A stretch of DNA of 64,000 nt from an uncultured Christensenellaceae bacterium (GCA_910586825.1 CAJUJF010000002.1:1-64000), one strand, 5' to 3'. Shown: positions 51,293 to 60,102, numbered from the stretch's first letter. Numbers and translations: made by a program. Notes: generated from the letters alone by a model not told the origin.

Positions 51293-52121
51293 TGTTCCCC
51301 CGCGCGTCGCATACGCACCCGATCTCTCCGATACGGTTCAACATGACGTAACGCGCAAACAGTTTTTCCGGCACGCTTTCAAAACCCGTCAGATGGGCGG
51401 ATGCATATACGCAAATCCCGCTTTCAACCGCTCGCCTGACCGCGGCATAATCTTCCGTCAACAGCTCGTCCGTTACGATTATATCCGGACGCATGGCGCG
51501 GATGCCCGCCGTAAACGCCGTCAGTTTGTCCGCGTATTTGATTACGTCGCTGCAAGCCCCCAGATCGCCCGCGGAAAGCTCTCCGCGCTCGTCCGAGACC
51601 AGAATGTTCAGCCTCTTTCGCTCGCTCGTCAAACGCGCCAGATCGCGCAAAAGCGTCGTCTTCCCCAAACCGGGCGGAGACAGTATCAGCAACGAACACG
51701 TCTCTTCCGAAAGACAGCGCCGGTAAATCTCTTCCGCGCAACCGCTTACGGAATGCGGGATCCGAATACAGAGCGAAGTGACCGAGCGGATCGAGAGCGG
51801 TTTTCCGTTCTCGTAAACATACGAGCCAGCGATTCCGATCCGTTCCCCCTCCGCGCCCGTTACAAACCCCTGCCTGATCTGATTCTCCACCGCGTAAACG
51901 GAATAACCGCTTGCGGCAAACAGCGTTTCTTCCACCTCTTCCCGCGTCGGAAGAAGCGCATTTTGCGCAAGCGCCTCCAATCCGCGTTCGCCGAGGTACG
52001 TAAACTCCCCCGCAAAATTGCACCGCAACGGTTTGTCCGCACGCAGTCGCAATTCGTACAGCCGATTGATATTGACATGCCGAACGGCGGCAAGGAGCCG
52101 TACGGGAAGGAAATCAAGCAT
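51282..52121 (-). CDS. spoIIIAA: stage III sporulation protein AA (ATPase)
   Basis: A 279-residue AAA/secretion-type ATPase: Walker A SPPGLGKTTLLRDLAR, Walker B PDIIVTDEL, plus an N-terminal domain with QGFVTGAEGERIGIAG. It is thought to energise the SpoIIIA channel from the mother-cell cytosol. It is first in the eight-gene operon. The ATG at 52121 follows a sigma-E-like -10 by only 6 bases, with no Shine-Dalgarno, so it appears leaderless if this start is right. It is a little shorter than the usual 300-310. Confidence 0.93.
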   Translation of the reverse strand: MLDFLPVRLLAAVRHVNINRLYELRLRADKPLRCNFAGEFTYLGERGLEALAQNALLPTREEVEETLFAASGYSVYAVENQIRQGFVTGAEGERIGIAGSYVYENGKPLSIRSVTSLCIRIPHSVSGCAEEIYRRCLSEETCSLLILSPPGLGKTTLLRDLARLTSERKRLNILVSDERGELSAGDLGACSDVIKYADKLTAFTAGIRAMRPDIIVTDELLTEDYAAVRRAVESGICVYASAHLTGFESVPEKLFARYVMLNRIGEIGCVCDARGNNVD

Positions 52122-52127
52122 CTGTAT

Positions 52128-52156
52128 AATGTATGAACCGCAACGGTAAAATATGA
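52128..52156 (-). promoter_or_regulatory. sigma-E-type promoter of the spoIIIA operon
   Basis: On the - strand TCATATT (52156-52150), 14 bp, CATACATT (52135-52128). Both boxes match the sigma-E consensus (kmATATT, CATACAnT) closely and spoIIIA is a known sigma-E operon in Bacillus. Confidence 0.7.
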
Positions 52157-52184
52157 AGCCCCCGCGCGATTGCGCGGGGGCTTC
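52155..52184 (-). terminator. terminator of the GH51 gene
   Basis: Perfect 13-bp stem GAAGCCCCCGCGC / GCGCGGGGGCTTC with a four-base loop, 14 bp after the GH51 stop; on the - strand it is followed by a T-rich tail. Its left foot touches the sigma-E -35 box of spoIIIAA. Confidence 0.82.
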
Positions 52185-52197
52185 CCGTTCCGAAATT

Positions 52198-54801
52198 TTA
52201 TTCGATTACGAAAATATTGACGCTGTTGTTGCGAAGCGTTGCATGAAGCACGCCGTCTTTCACGTCCGTTTCCGATTCTACCGGTTCAATATGGTGTTTT
52301 TTGCCGGCGCAAACGCCGATTTCGTTGATGACCGTCTCGTCTTCATGCCAAAGCGTTATAACTTTCGCTTTCCGCTTCTGCGGGAAACCTATAAATTGCG
52401 CGCTCATCTGCTCGTCTTTTCCGGAAACGTTCACGACTTTTAAATAAATTTTCCCATCGTTTCCGACCGTCACGCTCTGGAAAACGCGTTCGTTGACTTT
52501 CCAAATATGTTTGTCGAGCACCTCATGCCAAGTCCCGTCTTTATGAATGGAAGCAACAAAACGCTTTTTGGTATAGACAAGCCGAAGCGCGTTGCCTTCG
52601 GGACTGTAACCGAGGAATTTGTCCTTGCCCATCATTTCGCAAACCGTACGCATGAAATCTACGCGTTTATCGAACGAGACGTCGTAGCCTTTATGGTTTT
52701 TGCCGTATTGACAGCATATCGAAAATCCCGCGCTGTCCATTGTCCCCGCATCGCGAACGTCCGCAACCCCTACGCCGGCAATAAAGCTCTGCTCGCCCGA
52801 CAACCTGCGGAATTCGATTTCCACTTCGCAATCGCCGAATTTTTCGCCGTCGAAATAAAATCCGTTGAACGCGTCGCTCTCTTCGATTATCAGTTCGCCG
52901 TTCTCGATATGTCCGCCGCGGCAATTCGGATAGACTTTCCAGCCGCCGAGCCCATGTGAAAATTCGTGCGCATACAAAACCTTTTGAGATGCGATATCCT
53001 TTACGGTCACCTTTCTGACGGCGCTCGCGGTACGGTGTCCGCCGATCAGCAATCCGCCGGCATTGTCCTCATCGACTTCCCCGACGTCCGTCAGCGTATA
53101 GTTTCCCACGTTCTCCGCAAACATTTTTTGGACGAAATAATTCGGCGTCAGCATAATGTCCCGCGCATTGAACCATATAAGATCGGGCGTCCACCGATAA
53201 TTGTAAGTAGACGCAAACAGCGGCGCGTAACAAGTCATCTTCACAACGTCCGAATTACGTTCGCATCCGGTGAGGAACGCCGCTTCCGCCAAAGCCGAGC
53301 GCAGATTGTTGTCGCCGTTCAGTCTGCCGCGACCGTCCGACATCGTGTGCATGGCGTATTCTCCCATAAACACTTTTGCGCCGGCGCGATCGTAACAATC
53401 GTAACGCTTCGTATTGTCGATAAACCATTGATAGGAATTATAAACGTGTTCGTCCACGATCATATCCCTGTATTTCTCGTTGATGATCTTCCAGGAATCA
53501 TTGGAGTCGGAAGGACGGATATCCACACCGCACGTCGTAACCACGGTAATGCCGAAAGTTTCAAGCAAATTCGTCGCTTTTCCTTTATATTGGTACTGTT
53601 TAACCCCCAAAAGACAAGCGGCAAAGTTATCGAAATATTCGTATCCCCAATTTTCGTTTCCGATCCCGATATATTGCAACGCAAAGGGTTCGGGGTGTCC
53701 CATATCCGCGCGGATCTTCGCCCAACGGGACTCGTTTGCGTCGGAAGACGAAACGTCCCCCTTTGCAAAATAGATGAGATCCGCAACATTGTCGATCACT
53801 TCCCGCTGGAATTTTTCCGTGCCGGGTACGATCCTCTGATATCCCGTTTTCCGCTGTTCTCCCATTCTGATCTGGCAGAGCAAGCCGCAATGCAAGACCG
53901 GCAACGGCGTCGCGCCTAGATCCTCGCACAATGCAAAATATTCGTAGAACCCTACGCCGTACGACTGCATATAACGCCAGAGATTGGGGATCTGTTTCCG
54001 CTGTTCAAGCGGTCCGACGGTATTTCTCCATTGATACTGATACTCGAAGGAAACGTCTCCTTCGACGACGCACCCGCCCGGAAAGCGCAAAAAAGAAGGA
54101 TGGCAGTCTTTTAATACCCGCACCATACGGGGAGACAGTTTGCCGTTGCGGTATTTGTTCGGATCGCCCCACGTCTTTGCTGGCAGCAGCGAAACGTAAT
54201 CGATACCGATTTTTCCGTTTCCCTCCAAGACTACGCAGAGCCGCCCCATCGTCTCTTTTTCGGCGGTAATTGAGGTAGAGACTTTGATCCAATCCCCTTC
54301 CGTCCCCTCCGGAATTTTAATTTCACCGACCGTCGTATGTCTTCCGTGCGCGTTGCGGATATAAACTTTCGCAACGCCCTTAAATCCGAGGCGTTTCACC
54401 CACATAGAAAACAAGTACGTTTCGCCGTTTTCGATCGGCATACCGTAAGAATCGTAGGCCCCCGTCACATAATAGCCGGAATTTTCGAGATGATAAATCC
54501 CCCCGACCTGCAAATACAGCCATGAAGGATTATTCGGATTCATTCCCCCCGTCTTTTTAATAGACTTAGGACCCGCGCCGTAAATATCCCAATAAAAACC
54601 GTTGTTGCGGCGCGATTCGACCGCGCTTTCGCAATTAAAATCATCGTATGAAAAATACTCGAACTCAAATGAATTGTTTACGACCATTTCGGCATTCAAA
54701 CCGCCGTCCGCCGACTGATTGATATCCTCGAAAAAAAGTCCGTACAAATGCTCCGAGACATCGACCCCCCGCTTCTTTGCATCCAAAATATAACGCACCA
54801 T
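52198..54801 (-). CDS. alpha-L-arabinofuranosidase (GH51) with accessory domains
   Basis: 867 residues without a signal peptide, so cytosolic. A GH51-type N-terminus (VSEHLYGLFFEDINQSADGGL) is followed by a carbohydrate-binding-like beta domain (about 90-205), then the barrel with RFPGGCVVEG, acid/base Glu in IGIGNENWGYEYF and nucleophile Glu in KVFMGEYA. About residues 630-800 form an inserted laminin-G/concanavalin-like domain (KVLYAHEFSHGLGGWKVYPN, then FDGEKFGDCEVEIEFRRLSG) before the final strands. Longer than simple GH51 enzymes (about 500), it matches the large 800-900 type. It releases arabinose from arabinan or arabinoxylan oligosaccharides. No transporter gene is nearby. Confidence 0.92.
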   Translation of the reverse strand: MVRYILDAKKRGVDVSEHLYGLFFEDINQSADGGLNAEMVVNNSFEFEYFSYDDFNCESAVESRRNNGFYWDIYGAGPKSIKKTGGMNPNNPSWLYLQVGGIYHLENSGYYVTGAYDSYGMPIENGETYLFSMWVKRLGFKGVAKVYIRNAHGRHTTVGEIKIPEGTEGDWIKVSTSITAEKETMGRLCVVLEGNGKIGIDYVSLLPAKTWGDPNKYRNGKLSPRMVRVLKDCHPSFLRFPGGCVVEGDVSFEYQYQWRNTVGPLEQRKQIPNLWRYMQSYGVGFYEYFALCEDLGATPLPVLHCGLLCQIRMGEQRKTGYQRIVPGTEKFQREVIDNVADLIYFAKGDVSSSDANESRWAKIRADMGHPEPFALQYIGIGNENWGYEYFDNFAACLLGVKQYQYKGKATNLLETFGITVVTTCGVDIRPSDSNDSWKIINEKYRDMIVDEHVYNSYQWFIDNTKRYDCYDRAGAKVFMGEYAMHTMSDGRGRLNGDNNLRSALAEAAFLTGCERNSDVVKMTCYAPLFASTYNYRWTPDLIWFNARDIMLTPNYFVQKMFAENVGNYTLTDVGEVDEDNAGGLLIGGHRTASAVRKVTVKDIASQKVLYAHEFSHGLGGWKVYPNCRGGHIENGELIIEESDAFNGFYFDGEKFGDCEVEIEFRRLSGEQSFIAGVGVADVRDAGTMDSAGFSICCQYGKNHKGYDVSFDKRVDFMRTVCEMMGKDKFLGYSPEGNALRLVYTKKRFVASIHKDGTWHEVLDKHIWKVNERVFQSVTVGNDGKIYLKVVNVSGKDEQMSAQFIGFPQKRKAKVITLWHEDETVINEIGVCAGKKHHIEPVESETDVKDGVLHATLRNNSVNIFVIE

Positions 54802-54843
54802 TTTACACTCCTCCGTTTGAATCCCCCGCAGATTCTTGCCAAT

Positions 54844-54872
54844 ATCATAGCAAGCTTTTTTTGTTTTGTCAA
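54844..54872 (-). promoter_or_regulatory. promoter of the GH51 gene
   Basis: On the - strand TTGACA (54872-54867), 17 bp, TATGAT (54849-54844); GGAGGAG lies before ATG 54801. I see no obvious operator. Confidence 0.78.
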
Positions 54873-54934
54873 TAAAATTTTAAAATATTTTATGAGAAAT
54901 TAAAGTAAATATTTTACCGTCAATCACGCAAATA

Positions 54935-54958
54935 AAAAGCCCGACGAATACGTCGGGC
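54935..54958 (-). terminator. terminator of the VTT-domain gene
   Basis: Stem GCCCGACG / CGTCGGGC with a four-base loop and TTTTTATTT on the - strand side, 12 bp after the stop. Confidence 0.88.
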
Positions 54959-54969
54959 AGACCGATCTG

Positions 54970-56001
54970 TTACCGTTTCGGATCGTCGTTCTTTTTTACG
55001 CCTTTTTTAACGATATCGCCGTTCGGATTAACGACTTCCAACGTGAATTCGTCTTTCTCTGTTTTGCTTTCGATGCGGGTTTCCCGATGAAACTTTTTTT
55101 CGAACCATCCCAAAATCCGATCCGACTTTTTATAGAGTACGACAAACAACCACGCAACCAGTGCAAACAGAATGATCCAAATCAGGATTCCCCACCAAGT
55201 GTTGAGCGGAATTAAGGTAATGGAATAGCTCGTCGTAAAAATCGCAAGAACGCGGGAAACGAGAATAATGCCTAAAAACAGCCATAAGGACATAGACGAG
55301 ATTCCCGCGACGAAACACAGAATATCGTCGGGAAAGACCGGAAGTAAAAACATTGCCGAAAGCAACAGCTTATCCTTCCCTTTAATTTTTTTCAGCCATT
55401 TGTCGAGCGTCTCTTTTCCGACCATCCATGCAACCACGGGATATCCCGCATATCGCCCGATCAAAAAAGCGACAAGGGATCCGATCACGATACCGATCAG
55501 GCTGTATACGCTTCCCCAAAACGCGCCGAACAGCGCGCTCCCCGCGACAACGGTTACCGTACTCGGAATCGGCAGAATCACCACCTGTAAAAACTGCAAC
55601 GTAATAAACATCACGGTCATGAATCCGCCGGTGCGTTCCAGATAATCCTGAAAACTGTCTTTATCGCGGATAATTTCCAAAAAACCCGTTTTCAGCAAAA
55701 TATAAAACGTAACGGAAAAGAAGATCAGCATGACGTAGCACGTGATGATACTTTTATATACGACTTCTTTTTTTAAACAATAGAAGACAATGTCGACCGT
55801 TAATAAAGCGATATTCAAGACCGTTGCGCCCACAAGCGCCGTAATATATAGCGGCGCGCTCCACTCTCCGCGGAAGAAAAAGAGACACAACAGCAAAAAA
55901 AGCTGGGTCACCCCCGCCGCAAGCGCCATACAGACGATATGCACGATTTTATTCCGCGTTTCCGTGATCTCATCCTCCCCGAAAAACGGATCGCCCCGCA
56001 T
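54970..56001 (-). CDS. VTT-domain (DedA/TVP38-like) membrane protein
   Basis: 343 residues. Three or so extra N-terminal helices (IVHIVCMALAAGVTQLFLLLCLFF and following) precede a VTT domain with LQVVILPIPSTVTVVAGSALFG and the conserved GRYAGYPVVAWMVGKE and LLPVFPDDILCFVAG segments. A charged cytosolic tail follows. Family proteins are lipid scramblases or flippases of the DedA superfamily. The start is set to ATG 56001, because the promoter at 56035-56064 excludes longer forms that would overlap the RNase H gene. Confidence 0.87.
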   Translation of the reverse strand: MRGDPFFGEDEITETRNKIVHIVCMALAAGVTQLFLLLCLFFFRGEWSAPLYITALVGATVLNIALLTVDIVFYCLKKEVVYKSIITCYVMLIFFSVTFYILLKTGFLEIIRDKDSFQDYLERTGGFMTVMFITLQFLQVVILPIPSTVTVVAGSALFGAFWGSVYSLIGIVIGSLVAFLIGRYAGYPVVAWMVGKETLDKWLKKIKGKDKLLLSAMFLLPVFPDDILCFVAGISSMSLWLFLGIILVSRVLAIFTTSYSITLIPLNTWWGILIWIILFALVAWLFVVLYKKSDRILGWFEKKFHRETRIESKTEKDEFTLEVVNPNGDIVKKGVKKNDDPKR

Positions 56002-56034
56002 CCCGTTTTCGCTCTTTCCTAAACGTCTTCTTCT

Positions 56035-56064
56035 ATTATATACCGTTTTTCGAAAGAATATCAA
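56035..56064 (-). promoter_or_regulatory. promoter of the VTT-domain gene
   Basis: On the - strand TTGATA (56064-56059), 18 bp, TATAAT (56040-56035), overlapping the end of the RNase H gene. Confidence 0.68.
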
Positions 56065-56516
56065 CCGCCGTCTCTGATTTTTTCGACAGCGCCGCGCGCC
56101 AACTCGTCGCAACGGTTGTTTAAAGCGTTGTCCGCATGCCCTTTGACTTTGTGGAATTCCACTTCGTGAATTTCCGTCAGCGAAATCAGTCTTTTCCACA
56201 AATCGGCGTTCAATACGGGCTTTTTATCTGCTTTGCGCCAATTTCCGCGCTTCCAACCGGAGACCCAATCCTGCATAAAAGCGTTTACGACGTAAGCCGA
56301 ATCGCTGTAAACCTCCACGCGGCAAGGATACTTCAACCGTTCAAGTCCCGCGATCACCGCCGTCAGTTCCATACGGTTGTTGGTCGTCTCAGGTTCTCCG
56401 CCCGAAAGTTCCAACCTACTCTCCCCGAAAATGAGGACGCATCCCCAACCACCGATCCCCGGATTTCCCGAACACGCCCCGTCGGTATAGAGCGTAACGC
56501 GCTTTTTCCCGCTCAT
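56061..56516 (-). CDS. rnhA: ribonuclease HI
   Basis: A 151-residue RNase H1 that degrades RNA in RNA-DNA hybrids. The four carboxylates are present: Asp in YTDGACSGNPG, Glu in NNRMELTAV, Asp in YSDSAYVVNAF, and Asp in VKGHADNALNNRCDELA. The length equals the E. coli enzyme. ATG 56516 overlaps the proC stop (ATGA), so the pair is coupled; longer in-frame forms would read into proC. Confidence 0.95.
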   Translation of the reverse strand: MSGKKRVTLYTDGACSGNPGIGGWGCVLIFGESRLELSGGEPETTNNRMELTAVIAGLERLKYPCRVEVYSDSAYVVNAFMQDWVSGWKRGNWRKADKKPVLNADLWKRLISLTEIHEVEFHKVKGHADNALNNRCDELARGAVEKIRDGG

Positions 56517-57313
56517 TCCGCAAGCTCCTCCGCACGGCGAACGGCGGCGGCAACGGACTGCCGAACGCATTCTTCGAACCCGCAACGCGAAAACTGTTCC
56601 AACGCCGCAACCGTCGTCCCCCCCTTGGAGGAAACGGCGGCAATCAAATCGCTGAAACCGCACGGAGAACTATCCGCCATTTCCGCCCCGCCTTTCAGCG
56701 TCTGGACCGCCAAAGATCTTGCCTGGTCTTCGCTCAGTCCCTGCGCGATTCCCGCCGAAACGAGCGCTTTTAAAAAGAGAAACACATACGCGGGTCCGCT
56801 TCCCGAAATTCCCGTAACGGCATTCATCTGCGATTCCGTTACCTCCGTAACTTTCCCGACGGAAGAAAACAACCCGACGACAAACCGATGCGCTTCCGAA
56901 GAAAGATTTTCCGCAGAGACGCCGGAAGCGCCCATTCCGATACTGCTCGGGAGATTCGGCATCACGCGGGCGATCCGGTCGAATCCGCCGAGCGCGCGGC
57001 CGATCGACTGCTTTGTTTTGCCCGCCATGATCGAGATGATGACCGAAACGTTTGCGTCTTTGATTTCCGAAGCGACCGCGGAATAGTTCTGCGGTTTCAC
57101 AGAAAGAAGAAGATAATCGGAAACGTCGGCAACCATACGGTTATCCGTCACCGCGTCGATCCCGAGCCGAGAAAAATATTCCCGCTTTTCCCCGTCCGGC
57201 TCGCTGACGACGATTTCCCGCGGAGAAAGAAAGCCGCTTTTGACCGCGCCTTCGATAATCGCTTTCGCCATAAAGCCTCCGCCGATCGCTCCGAGGACAA
57301 AACTTTTCTTCAT
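56513..57313 (-). CDS. proC: pyrroline-5-carboxylate reductase ProC
   Basis: A 266-residue enzyme making L-proline from pyrroline-5-carboxylate with NAD(P)H. An N-terminal Rossmann motif (LGAIGGGFMAKAIIEG), VKPQNYSAV, RVMPNLPSSIGMG and the signature VTGISGSGPAYVFLFLKAL are all intact, ending in SSKGGTTVAALEQF. ATG 57313 follows AAAGGAA; earlier in-frame codons lack a site. Confidence 0.95.
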   Translation of the reverse strand: MKKSFVLGAIGGGFMAKAIIEGAVKSGFLSPREIVVSEPDGEKREYFSRLGIDAVTDNRMVADVSDYLLLSVKPQNYSAVASEIKDANVSVIISIMAGKTKQSIGRALGGFDRIARVMPNLPSSIGMGASGVSAENLSSEAHRFVVGLFSSVGKVTEVTESQMNAVTGISGSGPAYVFLFLKALVSAGIAQGLSEDQARSLAVQTLKGGAEMADSSPCGFSDLIAAVSSKGGTTVAALEQFSRCGFEECVRQSVAAAVRRAEELAE

Positions 57314-57358
57314 AAATGCATTTCCTTTTCCGTTTTTTCTTTTTCCGACGAAAAATTC

Positions 57359-57387
57359 TTGACGGATCAAAAATATTATTATATAAT
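57359..57387 (+). promoter_or_regulatory. promoter of the tRNA-Trp gene
   Basis: TTGACG (57359-57364), 17 bp, TATAAT (57382-57387), ending 11 bases before the tRNA. Confidence 0.8.
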
Positions 57388-57398
57388 AGACAGCGCAC

Positions 57399-57473
57399 AG
57401 GGGAGTGGCTCAACGGTAGAGTAGCGGTCTCCAAAACCGTAGGTTGCGTGTTCGAATCGCGTCTCCCCTGCCA
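57399..57473 (+). tRNA. tRNA-Trp (anticodon CCA)
   Basis: Full cloverleaf: acceptor AGGGGAG / CTCCCCT, D stem GCTC/GAGT, anticodon stem GCGGT/ACCGT with loop CTCCAAA (anticodon CCA), T stem GCGTG/CGCGT with TTCGAAT, discriminator G and an encoded CCA end. It stands alone on the + strand with its own promoter and terminator. Confidence 0.96.
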
Positions 57474-57475
57474 AT

Positions 57476-57514
57476 ACGCTCACATCACAGAAACTGTGAT
57501 ATGAGCGTTTTTTT
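57476..57514 (+). terminator. terminator of tRNA-Trp
   Basis: A 15-bp stem from ACGCTCACATCACAG and CTGTGATATGAGCGT with one C-A mismatch, loop AAA, then seven T. Beyond it, 57515-57642 holds no feature that I can name. Confidence 0.92.
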
Positions 57515-57642
57515 ATTTTTAAACCGTTTTGATTTTATCAAATTCTTTTATGAAAGTCAATCCTATGTCGTAAACCCTGAAAATGTTTCATCAGAAAAAC
57601 ACTTGAATTTCCGTGCTTTTTGATAAATCTGAATATTTTCTT

Positions 57643-60036
57643 TCAATCCTCCTTGTCAAGTTTTATGTGTTCTTTCCATAGTTCTTCCGCCCAATATTTC
57701 GGCGGCATTCCCACTTTTTCTCCGTCTATTTCCGCTTCGCATAATAAATACAATCGAGATATTTCAAGAAAATTATGAATCCCCGAATACCACAACGCGG
57801 TCACTGCAATATCATACTCATACAGTTCCCCGTAATTGTATTGGTCCTCCACCGTATGCACAAATTCATGTATCCCTATCGTTATTACACTATCCGTGAT
57901 TCTGTCCTCATAACCTTCTCCTTGCATTACCTTTTCCGCTACCGTCTTGTTCTGGAATACTTTACTCATAAGATCTTCCAAATATATTGAGCCTTGTCTC
58001 CACCCGGCTAAACCTTTAACTCCGGGGTCTTTAAATTCGTTTTCATAATCGTTCATATCGAAAAAGGTTAAATAACTGTCATATTTATCATACAAGAAAT
58101 TCGTCTCTTTCATGCGGTATGGATTTAGCCAATCATTACTATTATAAAAATCTTCCGTGTCTACCGCTTGCGTTGTGAAGTATGTATCTATCTCGAATCT
58201 TACTCCTTTTTTCGCAAACCATTCGTTCAGATATCCCGACATTCTTCCCGCTATCTGCTTGCACAATAGTCGCTCGGGCATCGTTATCTTATGGTGTACC
58301 TGTTTCAGCTGCGTATAATCTTCTCGCAGTTTTAACGTCGCGTCTATTTCATCTACGACTACTACAAGTATCTTAAAGACCGACGATTGGTCGTTCGGGT
58401 CTGCCCATCGCGCATATAACGTATCCGTTTCAAGCGTAACCGTATTATATCCGTACATCAATCCGCCGTTTTCATCAGTTACTCGTGTCGCATAATTTTC
58501 GTCCGCATACCATCCCACGAAATTATAGCCCGTCTTTTGCGGCACTACGAATTCGCTTGCTTTGGGCTTATCTCGCCGCACTGTGACCGTCCGTATCCTC
58601 GCGTTAGCCGTCGCTCCGCGATAGTCATAACGGAATACTTTTTCCAACGGCTCGAAGTACGCCGTCATCGAGAAATCGTTTAACAAATTCTCATCGTTGC
58701 GTTCTGCGTCCGTTAACCCGTCCGACCAGCCCGTAAATATATACCCGACATTTGCAACCGCTTTTACGACTGTCGAATCCCGTCCTTCCAACAATGCTTG
58801 CTCTGTCTCGCCCTCGATTCGTCCGCCGATGCCTTTGTTTACTCTATACCTGACTGTTATTTTCTTTTTGAACCACACCGTCAAGTATTTATCTTCGTCG
58901 CCCGAATCCCGTCTTACGGGATCTAACGATCCGTCCGACCAGCCGCTTACCGCATACCCTTCGTCGGGCACGGCAATTACCGTCGTTCCCGATTCTCCGC
59001 GTTTCACGCGCTGTTCGGTTTCGCCCTCTATTCGTCCCGTATAGCTCCCAAGCTGATATCTGTATGTAAATACCTCCTGCCTGAAATATGCTATTACTTT
59101 TATATCGGTCGTTACATTCAAATCGTTTCGGCTTGCCGTCTCTACTCCGTCCGACCATTGATAAAATTCCCAGTCAGGGTTTGTCGCCACCGCTGTCACG
59201 GTCGTTCCCGCACTGCCCTCATATACGATTTGCCGCGCGTCTCCTTCTATAACTCCGTACTTGCTATTAGTCTTATACTCAACCGTATACGCCGACAATT
59301 TTTCAAAGCGCGCCGTTACGGTTTTAAATGTAATTTGAGCTTTATCTTGTCTTTCCGCCTCGGTTGAACCGTCCGACCAACAAACAAACTTATACCCCTC
59401 GGCAGCGACGGCTTTTACTGCCGTTCCGAAATCCTGTTCCAACACTTTTTGCTCGGCTTCGCCCTCGATACGCCCGCCTTCTTCCGCCGCATATTTAAGC
59501 GTGCAATATTCGAGCGGCATAAACTCCGCCGTTACGCTTTTGTCCGAAACGACTATCTTGTCTTGTCTCTCTGCCGTTAAAACCCCGTCCGACCATTTGC
59601 CGAACTTATACCCCGCGTCCGCTACGGCGATTACGGTCGTTCCGTTTTTAAGCTCCAACACCGTTTGCTCGGCTTCACCCTCGATATGCCCGCCTTCCTC
59701 CGCAGCATAATTGAGCGTATAATATCTGAGCGGTGCAAACTCTGCCGTTACGCTTTTGTCCGCCGTTATGTTTCGGTCTTGTCTACCCGCTACACGTAAA
59801 CCGTCCGACCATTTTACAAACTTGTATCCCTCGTCCGCGATTGCCTCAACCGCTTCTCCGTCGTTGCCTTTCGCTATTTCCTGTTCTGTCGCTCCGCTTA
59901 TCCGACCGCCTTCGCCTGCCGTATACGTCAACGTATACGTTCCCCGATCCGAAGCTTCATTACAGCCGACAATAGCCGTCATACATACGACGGCTATGAT
60001 TACTAAAAATATTATTTTTAAGCGGGTTACTTTCAT
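57643..60036 (-). CDS. lipoprotein with InlB-type repeats and a C-terminal HExxH domain
   Basis: 797 residues. A lipoprotein signal (IIFLVIIAVVCMTAIVGC, lipobox cysteine C25) is followed by six divergent InlB B-repeats of about 65-70 residues (each with GGRIEGEAEQ-like start and GYKFVKWSDG-like centre), then one InlB/Flg_new-type repeat (PQKTGYNFVGWYADENYATR). The last 260 residues form a domain I do not recognise, containing HEFVH (H723, E724, H727) in TIGIHEFVHTVEDQYNYG: the zinc-metalloprotease HExxH pattern. It would be a surface-anchored protease displayed on a repeat stalk. ATG 60036 is preceded by AGAGGTG; a longer frame overlaps the promoter. The substrate is unknown. Confidence 0.85.
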   Translation of the reverse strand: MKVTRLKIIFLVIIAVVCMTAIVGCNEASDRGTYTLTYTAGEGGRISGATEQEIAKGNDGEAVEAIADEGYKFVKWSDGLRVAGRQDRNITADKSVTAEFAPLRYYTLNYAAEEGGHIEGEAEQTVLELKNGTTVIAVADAGYKFGKWSDGVLTAERQDKIVVSDKSVTAEFMPLEYCTLKYAAEEGGRIEGEAEQKVLEQDFGTAVKAVAAEGYKFVCWSDGSTEAERQDKAQITFKTVTARFEKLSAYTVEYKTNSKYGVIEGDARQIVYEGSAGTTVTAVATNPDWEFYQWSDGVETASRNDLNVTTDIKVIAYFRQEVFTYRYQLGSYTGRIEGETEQRVKRGESGTTVIAVPDEGYAVSGWSDGSLDPVRRDSGDEDKYLTVWFKKKITVRYRVNKGIGGRIEGETEQALLEGRDSTVVKAVANVGYIFTGWSDGLTDAERNDENLLNDFSMTAYFEPLEKVFRYDYRGATANARIRTVTVRRDKPKASEFVVPQKTGYNFVGWYADENYATRVTDENGGLMYGYNTVTLETDTLYARWADPNDQSSVFKILVVVVDEIDATLKLREDYTQLKQVHHKITMPERLLCKQIAGRMSGYLNEWFAKKGVRFEIDTYFTTQAVDTEDFYNSNDWLNPYRMKETNFLYDKYDSYLTFFDMNDYENEFKDPGVKGLAGWRQGSIYLEDLMSKVFQNKTVAEKVMQGEGYEDRITDSVITIGIHEFVHTVEDQYNYGELYEYDIAVTALWYSGIHNFLEISRLYLLCEAEIDGEKVGMPPKYWAEELWKEHIKLDKED

Positions 60037-60073
60037 GACGGCACCTCTTTTATCGACAATAACGCACAGCCCA

Positions 60074-60102
60074 AGTATACCACAGCTTGATTTACTTTTC
60101 AA
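60074..60102 (-). promoter_or_regulatory. promoter of the lipoprotein gene
   Basis: On the - strand TTGAAA (60102-60097), 17 bp, TATACT (60079-60074), about 30 bases before ATG 60036. Confidence 0.7.
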
